Source of the DNA: Pseudomonadota bacterium
GTDB lineage: Bacteria > Pseudomonadota > Gammaproteobacteria > UBA5335
Assembly: GCA_002862435.1 (NCBI GenBank)
Contig: PKDC01000033.1
Span: forward strand, 1 to 45,012
Length of the DNA: 45,012 nt
Direction of reading: 5' to 3'
Shown here: positions 22,902-33,737 of the stretch, one piece after another
How the letters are laid out: each line of letters opens with the position of its first letter
Position numbering within the stretch: the first letter of the stretch is position 1
Program-made: the position numbers and the translations under genes
Notes under the pieces: generated by a model
Told to the model about the DNA's origin: nothing
Database searches by the model: none
Seen by the model: the letters and a program-made list of their open reading frames with translations, nothing else

Positions 22902-25499
22902 TCACGCATGGGCGAGCATTTTCCCCACCACCTCGACCATGTCAGGCGGCAAATCGGAACGCTCGGAGAGACGTTCGAGTTGCGCACGCATCAAGTCGCC
23001 ATAGGGCGCCACCAACTCGCGCCAGCCGGAAAACACACCGCTGAGGCGGGCAGCCAACTGGGGATTCAAGGGCACCAAGGTCGCGATGCGATCACCCACC
23101 CAGGCATAGCCACTGCCATCAGGGGCATGGAAATGCAGCGGGTTGCTGCGGGCAAAAGCGCCTACCACGGCGCGGACCTTGTTGGGCTGAGTCAGCCGGA
23201 AGGCGGGATGCTTCATGAGCGCGTCCAACCGTTCCAGAATCGCCCCCTGCCGGGCCTGGGCCTGGATGCGGAACCACTTGTCCAGCACCAGATCATCCGC
23301 TGCGTGGGCGTCGTGGAACACCTTGAGCGCCGCCTCGGCCGCATCGCCACCCTGGTCGGCCAGCAAGGCCAGCGCGGCCAGCCGCTCGGTCATCGTGGTG
23401 GCCTGTTGGAATTGCCGCACACAGCTTGCGCGGTGGCGATCCGCCATGCCGTCGGCCATCAGGAAGCCCAGGCAGCGATTGCGCAGGGCACGGGCCGCGG
23501 GGTCGTCCCGCCCCGCCAAGGCCGTATGACGCGCCAGCCAATCGGCCTCCAGCGCCTGCGCCAACTGGCTGCGCAGGCGCTGGCGGAGCGCTTCCAGTCG
23601 ACAGGGATCCGTCGGGGCGAAGGCTTCCAGCAGCGCTTCATAAGCCGGCAGCGCGAGCAGTTCTGCCGCCAGCGCCGGATCAAGATCGGCATCGGTGAGC
23701 ACACGGGCAAACCCCGCAATCGCCTCGGGTGACAGCGCTGCCTCGGCGGTCCCATCCAAGGCCCCCCGCACGGCATGGATCCACACCTGCTGGGCCGCCT
23801 GCCAGCGCACCATGGGATCGCTGTCATGGCGCAGCAACAGCAAGCGGTCGGACAGACTCAAATCATCATCCAGTTGTACGGGCGCGGAATACCCTCGCAG
23901 CAGCGAAGGCACCGGACGCTCAGCCAGATCCTGGAAGGAAAAGCGAGCGGATGCCCCGTGCAGCAGCAACACCCGCTCCGTGGCCGTTGCCGATTCCTCT
24001 TCTGCCAAGCGCAGCGGCAGCGCTCGGCCGGCGCCATCCAGCAGGGCCAGACGAACCGGGATCGGCAATGGCGCCTTGGTCGCTTCGCCCGGCGTGGGCG
24101 GCGTGTGCTGGCTTAGCTCCAGTTCATAAACCTGGCGCGCCGGATCATGAATGCCACGGGCGGTCAGGCGGGGGGTGCCGGCCTGCCGGTACCAGGCGAG
24201 AAACGCGCTCAAATCCTGCCCGCTGCCGTCGCTCAAGGCAGAGACGAAATCCTCCACCGTCACGGCCTGCCCGTCGTGGCGCTCGAAATACAGGTCGGTG
24301 CCCCGGCGAAAACCGTTCTTGCCCAAGGTGTTGGCCATCATCCGCACCACCTCGGCACCCTTCTCGTACACCGTCGCGGTATAGAAGTTGTTGATTTCAA
24401 GGTAGGCCTCCGGGCGCACCGGATGGGCCAGCGGGCCGGCGTCTTCACGGAACTGCACGGCCTTGAGCTGGGCAACGTCGTGGATGCGTTGCACCGCGCC
24501 GCCGGGTTGATCGGCGGAAAAAGACTGATCCCGAAACACCGTCAGGCCTTCCTTCAGGCTGAGCTGGAACCAGTCGCGGCAGGTGATGCGGTTGCCGGTC
24601 CAGTTGTGGAAATACTCGTGTGCCACCACTGCGGCGATGTGATGGTAATCCTCGTCGGTGGCGGTATCGGGACGGGCCAGCACGAACTGGCTGTTGAAGA
24701 TGTTGAGTCCCTTGTTCTCCATCGCGCCCATGTTGAAATCCGAGACCGCGACGATCATGTAGCAGTCCAGATCGTACTCCCGGCCGTAGTTTTCCTCGTC
24801 CCAGCGCATCGCCGCCTTGAGCGAGGCCAGCGCATGGCCGCAGCGGTCTTCCAGGCCATGGGTAACATAACAGGCAAGCCGCACCGCACGCCCCGAGGCC
24901 GTGTGGAAATGATCCTCGACACAGGCCAGATCGGCGGCCACGATGGCGAACAGGTAGGACGGTTTCAGGAAGGGATCGACCCAGTGTGCCCAGTGTCGCT
25001 CGCCCTCGATCCCCGACGCCACCAGATTGCCGTTGGACAACAGCACCGGGAAACGCTGCCGATCGGCGTTCAGGATGACCTCGAACGGCGCCAGCACATC
25101 GGGCCGGTCGAGGTAGGGCGTAATGCGGCGAAAACCTTCCGGCTCGCATTGAGTGAAATAGCCGCCGCCGCAAGGAAAAAGCCCTTCCAAACGGGTGTTG
25201 CGTTCAGGATCCAGTCGCACGCGGGTCCTGACCGTGGTGGCCGGCCAGGGAATCTCAAGATGGACGCCGTCGTAACGGTAAGCGTCCGGCGCCAACGTCC
25301 GGCCATCGACTACGACTTCCAGAAGCTCCAGATCCTCGGCATCAAGCGCCAGATAAGGGCCCGGCGTTGCGTCCGGACGGGCCGCCAAGGTCAATTCCCC
25401 GATCACCTCGACCTGTTCGGCGAATGTGACCGTCAGGCGAACGGCGCGAATCTCCACCGCTGGTGGGGTGTAGTCCGAAAGTCGCTTGGGGGTCTGCAT
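22902..25499 (-). CDS. pepN: Aminopeptidase N
   Basis: Zinc metallopeptidase of family M1 that removes N-terminal residues from peptides in cytoplasmic protein turnover. The 865 residues match the E. coli enzyme (870). The exopeptidase motif GAMEN is at residues 258-262. The zinc site is HEYFH at 294-298 with the third ligand Glu317 in SLKEGLT. TVYEKGAEVVRMM carries the transition-state Tyr region. The C-terminal helical domain typical of the bacterial PepN subfamily begins near residue 540 (SDRLLLLRHDSDPMVRWQAAQQV). Start ATG 25499. It lies convergent to the PAS-protein gene (60-base gap) and downstream of kup, from which it is separated by a terminator, so it is probably monocistronic. Confidence 0.97.
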   Translation of the reverse strand: MQTPKRLSDYTPPAVEIRAVRLTVTFAEQVEVIGELTLAARPDATPGPYLALDAEDLELLEVVVDGRTLAPDAYRYDGVHLEIPWPATTVRTRVRLDPERNTRLEGLFPCGGGYFTQCEPEGFRRITPYLDRPDVLAPFEVILNADRQRFPVLLSNGNLVASGIEGERHWAHWVDPFLKPSYLFAIVAADLACVEDHFHTASGRAVRLACYVTHGLEDRCGHALASLKAAMRWDEENYGREYDLDCYMIVAVSDFNMGAMENKGLNIFNSQFVLARPDTATDEDYHHIAAVVAHEYFHNWTGNRITCRDWFQLSLKEGLTVFRDQSFSADQPGGAVQRIHDVAQLKAVQFREDAGPLAHPVRPEAYLEINNFYTATVYEKGAEVVRMMANTLGKNGFRRGTDLYFERHDGQAVTVEDFVSALSDGSGQDLSAFLAWYRQAGTPRLTARGIHDPARQVYELELSQHTPPTPGEATKAPLPIPVRLALLDGAGRALPLRLAEEESATATERVLLLHGASARFSFQDLAERPVPSLLRGYSAPVQLDDDLSLSDRLLLLRHDSDPMVRWQAAQQVWIHAVRGALDGTAEAALSPEAIAGFARVLTDADLDPALAAELLALPAYEALLEAFAPTDPCRLEALRQRLRSQLAQALEADWLARHTALAGRDDPAARALRNRCLGFLMADGMADRHRASCVRQFQQATTMTERLAALALLADQGGDAAEAALKVFHDAHAADDLVLDKWFRIQAQARQGAILERLDALMKHPAFRLTQPNKVRAVVGAFARSNPLHFHAPDGSGYAWVGDRIATLVPLNPQLAARLSGVFSGWRELVAPYGDLMRAQLERLSERSDLPPDMVEVVGKMLAHA

Positions 25500-25535
25500 G
25501 CCTGGATTTCCTCATCGCCATGGAAGGGTTTGCGT

Positions 25536-25592
25536 AAAAGCGCGGCGTCAGCGGATTGGGCTGCCGGGCCAGAGGAGTCGCTGACCCCGCGC
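25536..25592 (-). terminator. Probable terminator of kup
   Basis: On the minus strand a 14-bp stem with one mismatch (25579-25592 with 25540-25553) closes a 25-base loop and is followed by TTTTA (complement of 25535-25539). It lies 18 bases after the kup stop codon. The long loop makes it less ideal, but the stem is very stable. Confidence 0.7.
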
Positions 25593-25609
25593 CCTTGATC
25601 GGACGGCGC

Positions 25610-27547
25610 TCAGGTCGCGCGGGCGGCGGGTGGTTCGGCGGGCACCCAGATGCCAATCTCGACCGCCCGCTCGGGGGGGATCTTGTAGAAATCGATGGCG
25701 CGCATGCTGTTACGGAACATGAACGCGTAGATCCGCTCCCGGAAGCGCAGGAACCACGGGACACTCCGGTTGATCACGAGCGTCTCGCGGCCGATGAAAA
25801 AGGTGGTCTCGGCCAAATCGATGACCAGTCCGGCCCGCCGCGCCTGCGCCAGGGCAGCCGGCAAATCGGGACTCTGCATGAAACCATAATGGATCATCAA
25901 CCGGTCGAAGCCATGACCCAGCGGCGTCCACTCGACACGCTGCCCGGGCGGCACCCGCGGGGACTCCTCGATCAGTACCGTAAGCAAAATCACGCGTTCA
26001 TGCAGGGCATGGGTATGACGCAGCAGGTACTGGAGCGAGGGCGGTGCGCCCAGCCGCGGCGCGGTAAGGAAAATCGCCGTGCCCGGCAGGCGCACTGGCG
26101 CATGATGATCCAGTCGATCAAACAGGCTTTCCAACGGCTCGGATTCGGCGCGCAGGCGGGTGATGAGATTGCGGCGCCCCTGGTCCCAGGTCCGCATGAC
26201 AAAGAAAAGCGCCCCACCCGCAGCGAGGGTCACCCAGCCGCCTTCGTGCAGCTTGTGCAGATTGGCCAGGAGAAACGGCAATTCCACCAGGATCATGGCC
26301 CCGACGAGCAGGCCTGAAACCAGACCCGACCACAGCCACACCCGCCGCATGGTGAAATACAACAAGCTGGAAGTGATCAGCATGGTGATGGTGATGGCCA
26401 CCCCATAGGCGGCGGCCAGATTTCCCGAAGTGCGAAACGCCAGCACCAGCGCCATGCACGCCAGCATCAACGCGAAATTGACCGAGGGCGCATAGACCTG
26501 GCCTATTTCCGAAGACGATGTCTGGACGATGCGCATGCGCGGCATGACCCCCAACTGGATCGACTGGCGCACCAGGGAAAACACCCCCGAAATCAGGGCC
26601 TGCGAAGCGATCACCGTGGCCACGGTCGCCAGGGCCACCAGGGGATACAAGGCCCAGCGGGGCGCCAAGGCATAAAACGGGTTGGCGATGGCGGCGGGAT
26701 CGGCCAGTACCAGCGCCCCCTGGCCCAGATAATTCAACACCAAGGCCGGCAACACCAAGGCAAACCAGGCCTGGCGGATGGGCTTGCGGCCGAAATGGCC
26801 GAGATCGGCATAGAGCGCCTCGGCACCGGTCACCACCAGGAACACGCCCCCCAGCACCAGTAATCCGGCCTTGCCTTCGGTCAGCAAAAAGCTCAGCGCG
26901 TACCAGGGATTCAAGGCAATCAATACCCCCGGATTGTGGCTGATACCGATGAGGCCAAGCACCGCCAGGGTGGTGAACCACAGTACCATCACCGGCCCGA
27001 ACACCGCCCCCACGCGGGCCGTTCCAAAGCGTTGCAGCGAAAACAGCAGCGCCAGGATCACCAGCGTGATCGGAACCACATAAGGCTCGGCGCCGGGCGC
27101 GGCAATCTTGATGCCTTCCACGGCGCTGAGCACCGAAATGGCCGGTGTGATCATGCCGTCGCAATAAAGCAGCGCCGCGCCGAAAATCCCCAGGGCCATC
27201 AGCCAAGCCGCCGTGCGCCCCTCACCCAGGGTACGCCAGGGATTCAACAGCGCCAGCAAGGCCAGGATGCCGCCCTCGCCCCGGTTGTCCGCGCGCAACA
27301 CCAGGATCTGGTATTTGAGCGACACGATCAGAATCAGCGCCCAGAAAATCAGCGACAACACCCCCAGCACATGGGGAACGGTCAAGGCCACCCCCAGATG
27401 CGGAGAGAAACATTCCCGCAGCGCATAGAGCGGGCTGGTCCCAATGTCGCCATAGACCACACCCAGTGCGCCCAGCGGCGCCAGTGCTTGAGGCTTGGAC
27501 AGGGCGGCGGGGATAGCGGGTAGCGTCGGCAGATGGGGCGTTTTCAT
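25610..27547 (-). CDS. kup: Low-affinity potassium uptake protein Kup
   Basis: Potassium/proton symporter of the KUP/HAK family in the inner membrane. The 645-residue protein has the family signature LGVVYGDIGTSPLYALRE near the N-terminus, about 12 hydrophobic segments (for example IFWALILIVSLKYQILVL and AAWLMALGIFGAALLYCDG), the conserved GEGGILALLALL, and a C-terminal cytoplasmic domain of about 150 residues starting near LPGTAIFLTAPRLGAPPSL. Start ATG 27547 is used because it begins the poorly conserved tail directly; a TTG four codons upstream is possible. It is divergent from the FMN protein gene at 27743 and ends before a terminator. Confidence 0.96.
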   Translation of the reverse strand: MKTPHLPTLPAIPAALSKPQALAPLGALGVVYGDIGTSPLYALRECFSPHLGVALTVPHVLGVLSLIFWALILIVSLKYQILVLRADNRGEGGILALLALLNPWRTLGEGRTAAWLMALGIFGAALLYCDGMITPAISVLSAVEGIKIAAPGAEPYVVPITLVILALLFSLQRFGTARVGAVFGPVMVLWFTTLAVLGLIGISHNPGVLIALNPWYALSFLLTEGKAGLLVLGGVFLVVTGAEALYADLGHFGRKPIRQAWFALVLPALVLNYLGQGALVLADPAAIANPFYALAPRWALYPLVALATVATVIASQALISGVFSLVRQSIQLGVMPRMRIVQTSSSEIGQVYAPSVNFALMLACMALVLAFRTSGNLAAAYGVAITITMLITSSLLYFTMRRVWLWSGLVSGLLVGAMILVELPFLLANLHKLHEGGWVTLAAGGALFFVMRTWDQGRRNLITRLRAESEPLESLFDRLDHHAPVRLPGTAIFLTAPRLGAPPSLQYLLRHTHALHERVILLTVLIEESPRVPPGQRVEWTPLGHGFDRLMIHYGFMQSPDLPAALAQARRAGLVIDLAETTFFIGRETLVINRSVPWFLRFRERIYAFMFRNSMRAIDFYKIPPERAVEIGIWVPAEPPAARAT

Positions 27548-27742
27548 GGACAAATCCAACAGGGGGGGCAGGGCATTCGAAGTGGGTCGTCAGCATGAGG
27601 GGGCTATGATAGGCGCCATCCGGCCGCAAGGGGAGAGGCACGGGAATCCGTCATCGATCCGACCCGCGAAGCCCCTCATAATACGCCGGGACAAGTTAGG
27701 CCAAGGTGGCACGGCGACAATGGCAGAGCGGGAGACAAGGTG

Positions 27743-29317
27743 ATGGCAGCAGGTATGTGGCTATTGGTTGGGCTGGGCGTGGCACTCGCCGCACTGGCGC
27801 TGCACGATGTCTTTCAGCGCCGCCACGCCATTCTGCGCATCTACCCCCTGATCGGCCATTTCCGCTATCTGCTCGAGGGCTTCGGACCCGAACTGCGCCA
27901 GTACATCGTCACCAGCAACGAGGAAGAGCGCCCCTTCAGCCGCAACCAGCGCCGCTGGGTCTATGCGACCGCCAAGCGCGAGAACAACCAGTTTGCCTTC
28001 GGCACCGACCAGGACCTGGAGCACAGCGAAGGCACCCTGATCATCCGCCACACCGCCTTTCCCCTGGCTCAATTCCACGCGGGCGACGCCCTGGATCAGG
28101 CCGGCTATCCACTGCCCTGCGCCAAGGTGCTGGGAGCCGCCCGGGGCCGGCGCCTGGCCTTTCGTCCGGCGTCGGTGGTCAACGTCTCAGGAATGAGCTT
28201 CGGCGCCTTGAGCGGTGTCGCGGTGGAAGCCCTCAACCGTGGCGCTCAGCTGGCCGGCTGTTTCCAGAATACCGGCGAAGGAGGCCTGAGCCCCTACCAC
28301 CGCAAGGGCGGGGATATCGTGTTCCAGATCGGCACCGGTTATTTCGGTTGCCGGGATGAGGCGGGCGCCTTCAGCCTGGACGCCCTGCGGCGCACCCTGG
28401 ACGCTGGCACGCCAGTACGGGCACTGGAAATCAAGCTCAGCCAGGGCGCTAAGCCGGGGCTGGGAGGCTTGCTGCCGGGGGTGAAGGTCACCCCGGAGAT
28501 TGCCTTGACGCGCGGCGTGCGGCCGGGCGTGGATTGCAAGAGCCCGGCGCGCCATGCGGCCTTTGGCGATGTGGACGCGCTGCTGGACTTCGTCGAGGAA
28601 CTGGCTGACGCAACCGGGCTGCCGGTTGGCATCAAGTCGGCTGTGGGCGAAACCGTCTTCTGGGACGATCTGGCCACCTTGATGGCCCAGGGTGGGCGCG
28701 GCGTCGACTTCATCACCGTCGACGGCGGCGAAGGCGGCACCGGGGCGGCACCGCTGGTGTTCGCCGATCGCGTCGCCCTGCCGTTCAAGGCGGCCTTCCC
28801 GCTGGTGTACCAGATCTTTCATCAGCATGGCCTGAGCAACCAAGTGGCGTTCATCGGCTCGGCACGGCTGGGCTTGCCGGAGGCCGCCCTGTGGGGATTG
28901 GCGATGGGATGCGATCTGGTCAACGTGGGGCGCGAGGCGCTGTTCGCCATCGGCTGCATCCAGTCCCAGAAATGCCATACCGGGCGTTGCCCTACCGGCG
29001 TCACCACCCATACCCCCTGGCGCACCCGCGGACTGGACCCGGCCCTCAAGTCGGTGCGCCTGGCCAACTACCTTATCGGCCTGCGCCGCGAGCTGACTGC
29101 CCTGGCCCGCGCTTGTGGCGAAGTCCATCCCGCCCTGGTGGGCCTGGATCGGCTGGCGCTGGTTGAACAGGGCTACCGGGTCCAGGATCTGCAAACCATC
29201 CTGGCTTACGCCCCCGGCATGGGCCTGCCAGACCCGCAATCTCGCGCCGAACTGGCCGCCTTGATGGCGCCCTTGTTCGAAGATCAGTTGCGCACCCCTA
29301 CCACACGGGTAAGCTAG
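27743..29317 (+). CDS. FMN-binding glutamate-synthase-family protein
   Basis: A 524-residue protein related to the central/FMN domain of the GltB large subunit but without the glutamine amidotransferase domain. It begins with a membrane segment (about residues 4-22, [15 protein letters not shown]), so it is probably anchored to the inner membrane. Family blocks are [48 protein letters not shown]-like (here [15 protein letters not shown]), [14 protein letters not shown] (FMN phosphate binding), and a 3Fe-4S-type cysteine set at Cys405, Cys411 and Cys416 ([15 protein letters not shown]). Start ATG 27743 has GGAG 8 bases upstream; GTG 27740 is an alternative. dapF follows after five bases. Stand-alone proteins of this type are common, but their substrate is not established; true glutamate synthase activity is doubtful. 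Confidence 0.88.
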   Translation: MAAGMWLLVGLGVALAALALHDVFQRRHAILRIYPLIGHFRYLLEGFGPELRQYIVTSNEEERPFSRNQRRWVYATAKRENNQFAFGTDQDLEHSEGTLIIRHTAFPLAQFHAGDALDQAGYPLPCAKVLGAARGRRLAFRPASVVNVSGMSFGALSGVAVEALNRGAQLAGCFQNTGEGGLSPYHRKGGDIVFQIGTGYFGCRDEAGAFSLDALRRTLDAGTPVRALEIKLSQGAKPGLGGLLPGVKVTPEIALTRGVRPGVDCKSPARHAAFGDVDALLDFVEELADATGLPVGIKSAVGETVFWDDLATLMAQGGRGVDFITVDGGEGGTGAAPLVFADRVALPFKAAFPLVYQIFHQHGLSNQVAFIGSARLGLPEAALWGLAMGCDLVNVGREALFAIGCIQSQKCHTGRCPTGVTTHTPWRTRGLDPALKSVRLANYLIGLRRELTALARACGEVHPALVGLDRLALVEQGYRVQDLQTILAYAPGMGLPDPQSRAELAALMAPLFEDQLRTPTTRVS

Positions 29318-29322
29318 CGCTC

Positions 29323-30159
29323 ATGGGATGGCGCTTCACCAAAATGCACGGGCTGGGCAACGACTTCGTGGTCATCGACGGGGTGCGCCAATCCATTGCG
29401 CTCTCCGCCGCGCAGGTCAGGGCATTGGCGGACCGTCACTTCGGTATCGGCTGCGACCAAGTGCTGCTGGTGGAACGGGCTCAGGGCAACGAAGCCGACT
29501 TTCGCTACCGCATCTTCAATGCCGACGGCGGCGAAGTGGCCCAGTGCGGCAACGGCGCCCGCTGCTTCGCGCGCTTCGTGGTCGAGGAAGGCCTGGCCGC
29601 CAAGCGGGAAATCACGGTTGAAACCCGCGCCGGATTGCTGCGGCTGTACCTGGAAAATGATGGTCAGGTGCGCGTCAACATGGGCGCACCGCGGCTTGCG
29701 CCTGCGGAGATTCCCTTGCGCGCCGCACAACAAGCCCTGCGATATCCCCTGGGGTCTGCGCCATCCTGGCAGGTGGGCGCCGTTTCCATGGGGAATCCCC
29801 ATGCCGTGCTCGTCGTCCCTGATGTAGCTACGGCGCCCGTCGGCGCGTGGGGACCGGCGATCCAGGCCCTGCCGGATTTCCCCGAGGGCGTGAATGTGGG
29901 TTTCATGGAAACGGTGGCGCGGGATCACATCCGCTTGCGCGTGTTTGAGCGCGGCAGCGGGGAAACCCTGGCCTGCGGCAGCGGGGCCTGTGCGGCGGTG
30001 GTGATCGGCCGGCTGTGGGGAGAGCTGGAGCCTGACGTCAGCGTGGATCTGCCCGGCGGGCGCTTGCGGATCCACTGGACAGGCGCCGGTGAACCGGTAT
30101 GGATGACCGGACCGGCCGTGCGTGTATTCGACGGACAACTGTCCGATGTCCAGGCCTGA
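29323..30159 (+). CDS. dapF: Diaminopimelate epimerase
   Basis: Converts LL-diaminopimelate to meso-diaminopimelate for lysine and peptidoglycan synthesis; cytoplasmic. The 278-residue protein has the two mirrored halves of the family. The two catalytic cysteines are Cys75 in AQCGNGARC and Cys218 in [12 protein letters not shown]. The N-terminal [15 protein letters not shown] is diagnostic. Start ATG 29323. Its end overlaps the DUF484 gene by 14 bases, continuing the conserved dapF-DUF484-xerC order of gammaproteobacteria. Confidence 0.98.
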   Translation: MGWRFTKMHGLGNDFVVIDGVRQSIALSAAQVRALADRHFGIGCDQVLLVERAQGNEADFRYRIFNADGGEVAQCGNGARCFARFVVEEGLAAKREITVETRAGLLRLYLENDGQVRVNMGAPRLAPAEIPLRAAQQALRYPLGSAPSWQVGAVSMGNPHAVLVVPDVATAPVGAWGPAIQALPDFPEGVNVGFMETVARDHIRLRVFERGSGETLACGSGACAAVVIGRLWGELEPDVSVDLPGGRLRIHWTGAGEPVWMTGPAVRVFDGQLSDVQA

Positions 30160-30850
30160 CCCCATGCCGACCACCCCACCCACGGAACAGGAAGAACGCG
30201 ACCAGGTGCTGGCCTATCTGCGCAGCCATCCCGACCTGCTCGACCGCTATCCTGAGCTGCTGGCCGATCTCATCATTCCCCACGGCGCCGGCTCGGCCTC
30301 GCTCATCGAGCGCCAGGTTCAGGTGCTGCGGGAGCGCAACCTGCGCCTGGAAGGCACCCTGGATGAGCTATTGCGTCATGCGCGCCAGAATGAAGCATTG
30401 CTGGACAAGGTCCATGAATTGGCGCTGGCGTTGCTGTGCAGCACCGATCTGAGCGCCCGCATCGAGGCCTTGGTGCACGCCTTGGTGCGTCATTTTCACG
30501 CCGAAATGGTGCGCCTTGTGTTACCTGCCCAGCACCCCGCCGCGCGCCTTGAACGCGCCGAGCCCTTGTGTCTCGCGCTGGAAGATTGGCCCGGCCCGCC
30601 CGCGGAAGGCGAACCGCGCTGTGGCCCCCTGGATCCGGCGCTGGCCGGCTGGCTGTTCCCGGCGCCGGATGGAGCGCCGGCCTCGGCCGCCCTGATTCCA
30701 CTGCCGGGGAACCTGGGTGTGCTGCTCATCGGCAGTCACGACCCCCACCGCTTCCATCGTCATATGGGCACGGCCGTGCTGCGGCGACTGGGCGATCTGG
30801 CCGGCGCCGCGCTGGAGGAGGTCGGCGCGCTGGCGGAGGCGCCGCAGTGA
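30146..30850 (+). CDS. DUF484 family protein (YigA-like)
   Basis: A 234-residue cytoplasmic protein of the DUF484 family, of unproven biochemical role, regularly found between dapF and xerC. The N-terminal helical part carries the recognisable pattern [38 protein letters not shown], followed by a coiled-coil-like [33 protein letters not shown]. The C-terminal half resembles a GAF fold ([23 protein letters not shown]). Start ATG 30146 overlaps dapF by 14 bases; an upstream GTG at 30122 would deepen the overlap. Its stop overlaps the xerC start as GTGA, so translation is coupled. Confidence 0.9.
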   Translation: MSRPDPMPTTPPTEQEERDQVLAYLRSHPDLLDRYPELLADLIIPHGAGSASLIERQVQVLRERNLRLEGTLDELLRHARQNEALLDKVHELALALLCSTDLSARIEALVHALVRHFHAEMVRLVLPAQHPAARLERAEPLCLALEDWPGPPAEGEPRCGPLDPALAGWLFPAPDGAPASAALIPLPGNLGVLLIGSHDPHRFHRHMGTAVLRRLGDLAGAALEEVGALAEAPQ

Positions 30851-31767
30851 AGGCCGCGCTGGACGGCTTCCTGGCGGAACTGGCCCGCAACGGGCGCCAT
30901 TCCCCCCATACCGTGGCCGCCTACCGCCGTGATTTGACGGCCCTTTGCGCTTGGTGCGCCCTACAGGGGATCAGCGCCTGGCCCGAACTCACCACCGCCC
31001 AGTTGCAACTGTGGCTGGCCGAGGGCCACGCCGGGGGATTGAATCCGCGCACCCTGGCGCGGCGCCTCTCGGCGGTGCGAACGCTGTATCACCATCTGCG
31101 GCGCACGGGGCAGATCCACCAGCTGCCCGCCCAGGCCCTGCGCGCGCCCCGCCGCGCCCACCGGTTGCCCGCCGTGCTCGATCCCGACACCACCGCCCGG
31201 CTCCTTGAAGACATCCCCCAAACGCCGCTGCAGTGGCGCGACCGCGCGCTGTACGAACTGATCTATTCCAGCGGTCTGCGGTTGAGCGAAGCTGTGGGCC
31301 TGGATGTGGCCGACCTGGATCTGGCCGCAGGCGAGGTGCGGGTACTGGGCAAGGGCGGGCGCATGCGCCAGGTGCCGGTGGGCCGCAAGGCGCGTGAGGC
31401 CCTCAGCACTTGGCTCGCCTTGCGCGCGCCATCGGTGCCGCCGACGCAAACGGCGCTGTTCGTCAATCATCGTGGCGCGCGGCTGGGGGCGCGCAGCGTG
31501 CAACGCCTGCTGGCCCAGCGGGCGATCACCCAGGGCCTGGCGCAACACATCCATCCGCACATGCTGCGTCATGCCTTCGCCACGCATCTGCTGGAATCCA
31601 GCGGCGACCTGCGCGCGGTGCAGGAGCTGCTGGGCCACCAGCGCCTCAGCACCACCCAGATCTACACCCACCTGGACTTCCAGCACCTGACGCAGGTTTA
31701 CGATCGTGCCCATCCGCGCGCCCGGCGCCAAGCCCAACCGCCCCCGGATCCCGACGGCATGCAGTAG
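30847..31767 (+). CDS. xerC: Site-specific tyrosine recombinase XerC
   Basis: With XerD it resolves chromosome dimers at dif during division. The 306-residue protein has the N-terminal core-binding domain (residues 1-95) and the catalytic domain with all six active-site residues: Arg145 ([12 protein letters not shown]), Lys169, His238 and Arg241 ([12 protein letters not shown]), His264 ([11 protein letters not shown]) and nucleophile Tyr273 (IYTH). GTG 30847 is chosen because it overlaps the DUF484 stop (GTGA) and gives the standard N-terminus; the frame is open upstream but out of register with any homologous sequence. hslV follows 49 bases later. Synteny separates it from XerD. Confidence 0.96.
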   Translation: MKAALDGFLAELARNGRHSPHTVAAYRRDLTALCAWCALQGISAWPELTTAQLQLWLAEGHAGGLNPRTLARRLSAVRTLYHHLRRTGQIHQLPAQALRAPRRAHRLPAVLDPDTTARLLEDIPQTPLQWRDRALYELIYSSGLRLSEAVGLDVADLDLAAGEVRVLGKGGRMRQVPVGRKAREALSTWLALRAPSVPPTQTALFVNHRGARLGARSVQRLLAQRAITQGLAQHIHPHMLRHAFATHLLESSGDLRAVQELLGHQRLSTTQIYTHLDFQHLTQVYDRAHPRARRQAQPPPDPDGMQ

Positions 31768-31816
31768 AATCCTCCCTTCAAGTCCCGCCGGCGTCGGCGC
31801 ACCAGGACGAGGAGCG

Positions 31817-32359
31817 ATGCAGCAGTTCCACGGTACGACCATTCTTTCCGTGCGCCGCAATGGCCAGGTGGCCATCGCCGGTGACGGCCAGGTGTCCATG
31901 GGCGACACCGTCATGAAAGCCAATGCGCGCAAGGTTCGGCGACTCTACCGCGACCGCGTGCTGGCCGGTTTCGCAGGCGGCACGGCCGATGCGTTCACCT
32001 TGTTCGAACGCTTCGAGAGCAAGCTGGAAGCCCACAGCGGCCACCTCACCCGTGCGGCGGTGGAACTGGCCAAAGACTGGCGCACCGACCGCATGCTGCG
32101 CCGCCTGGAAGCGCTGATGTGCGTCGCCGATGCCACGGCATCCCTCGTGATCACCGGCAACGGCGATGTCATCGAGCCCGCCGACGCCATCATGGCCATC
32201 GGTTCGGGCGGCAACTATGCCCTCGCCGCAGCGCGGGCGCTGCTGGCGGAGACACCCCTGTCGGCGCGCGACATCGTGGAGAAAAGCCTGCACATCGCCG
32301 GCGACATCTGCATCTACACCAACCACCATCTCACCATCGAGACCCTGGACGCCGCCTGA
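31817..32359 (+). CDS. hslV: ATP-dependent protease subunit HslV
   Basis: Proteolytic subunit of the two-component HslUV protease; a dodecamer that degrades unfolded and regulatory proteins. The 180-residue precursor starts MQQFHG and is probably cleaved to expose Thr7 ([20 protein letters not shown]), the N-terminal nucleophile. The Lys of the active site lies in [24 protein letters not shown] is the C-terminal family block. ATG 31817 has a GAGGAG just upstream. hslU follows after 28 bases. Confidence 0.98.
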   Translation: MQQFHGTTILSVRRNGQVAIAGDGQVSMGDTVMKANARKVRRLYRDRVLAGFAGGTADAFTLFERFESKLEAHSGHLTRAAVELAKDWRTDRMLRRLEALMCVADATASLVITGNGDVIEPADAIMAIGSGGNYALAAARALLAETPLSARDIVEKSLHIAGDICIYTNHHLTIETLDAA

Positions 32360-32387
32360 AGGCGAGCGCGTCCGGCGAGGAAGACCC

Positions 32388-33722
32388 ATGTCCCAGATGA
32401 CCCCGCGGGAAATCACCGAGGAACTGGACAAGCACATCATCGGCCAGCAGGCCGCCAAGCGCGCCGTGGCCATCGCCCTGCGCAACCGCTGGCGCCGCCA
32501 GCAGGTGCCCCCGCCTCTGTCGCAGGAAATCACGCCCAAGAACATCCTCATGATCGGGCCCACCGGCGTGGGCAAGACCGAGATTGCCCGCCGCCTGGCC
32601 AAGCTGGCGCGAGCGCCCTTCGTCAAGGTGGAGGCCACCAAATTCACCGAAGTGGGTTACGTCGGCCGCGATGTGGACACCATCATCCGCGATCTGGTGG
32701 AAACCTCCTTCAAGATGACCCGTGAACTGGCCGTCGCCGCGGTGCGGGTGCGTGCCGAGGACGCCGCCGAGGAGCGCATCCTGGATGCCCTGCTGGGGAC
32801 GCCGCGCCCGGCGCCCAGTGTGGTCGGCAGCGGCCCCAGCGAAGACACGCGCCAGAAGATGCGCAAGATGCTGCGGGAAGGCGCGCTGGATGAGCGGGAA
32901 ATCGAAATCGAGGTGCGCGGCAACCTGGGCGGGGTGGAAATCATGGCGCCCCCCGGCATGGAGGAAATGACCAACCAATTGCAATCCATGTTCCAGAACC
33001 TGGCCGGCAACCTGCAGAGCCGCCGCCGGCGCCTGAAGGTGAAGGAAGCCTTGGCCGCGCTCACCGACGAGGAAGCGCTGCGGCTGGTGAATGAAGAGGA
33101 AATCAAACAGCAGGCAGTGCGCAACGCCGAGGAAAACGGCATCGTGTTCCTCGATGAAATCGACAAGGTCTGCCGCCGCGCCGATCATGCGGTGGGCGCC
33201 GATGTCTCCCGCGAGGGCGTGCAGCGCGACCTGCTGCCCCTGGTGGAAGGCTGCGCGGTCACCACCAAGTACGGCACGGTGCACACCGACCACATCCTGT
33301 TCATCGCCTCCGGGGCCTTCCACGTCGCCAAGCCCTCCGACCTCATCCCGGAATTGCAGGGCCGTCTGCCCATCCGCGTCGAGCTGCAATCCCTGGGGGT
33401 GGAGGATTTCGAGCGCATCCTGACTGAGCCCGATGCCGCGCTGACGCGCCAGTACCAGGCGCTGCTGGCCACCGAGGGCGTGACCCTGGAATTCACGCCG
33501 GCGGGCGTGCGGCGGCTGGCGGAAGTGGCCTTCGAGGTCAACGAGCGCACCGAGAACATCGGCGCCCGACGCCTGCACACCGTGCTCGAGCGCCTGCTGG
33601 AAACCGTGTCCTATGATGCGCCCGATCACGCCGGCACCACCTTGGCGGTCGACGCGGACTACGTGGACTTTCACCTGGGCGCCCTGGCCCAGGATGAAGA
33701 CCTGAGCCGCTACATCCTGTAA
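32388..33722 (+). CDS. hslU: ATP-dependent protease ATPase subunit HslU
   Basis: AAA+ unfoldase that feeds substrates into HslV. The 444-residue protein has Walker A GPTGVGKT at residues 57-64, the pore motif GYVGRD ([15 protein letters not shown]), the I-domain (about 110-230), Walker [11 protein letters not shown], sensor and arginine-finger region [17 protein letters not shown], and the C-terminal LSRYIL, the tail that docks into HslV. Start ATG 32388; a frame-wide upstream extension overlaps hslV and is not real. It is followed 15 bases later by the DUF971 gene. Confidence 0.98.
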   Translation: MSQMTPREITEELDKHIIGQQAAKRAVAIALRNRWRRQQVPPPLSQEITPKNILMIGPTGVGKTEIARRLAKLARAPFVKVEATKFTEVGYVGRDVDTIIRDLVETSFKMTRELAVAAVRVRAEDAAEERILDALLGTPRPAPSVVGSGPSEDTRQKMRKMLREGALDEREIEIEVRGNLGGVEIMAPPGMEEMTNQLQSMFQNLAGNLQSRRRRLKVKEALAALTDEEALRLVNEEEIKQQAVRNAEENGIVFLDEIDKVCRRADHAVGADVSREGVQRDLLPLVEGCAVTTKYGTVHTDHILFIASGAFHVAKPSDLIPELQGRLPIRVELQSLGVEDFERILTEPDAALTRQYQALLATEGVTLEFTPAGVRRLAEVAFEVNERTENIGARRLHTVLERLLETVSYDAPDHAGTTLAVDADYVDFHLGALAQDEDLSRYIL

Positions 33723-33737
33723 GTAAGGAAGCCTCCC

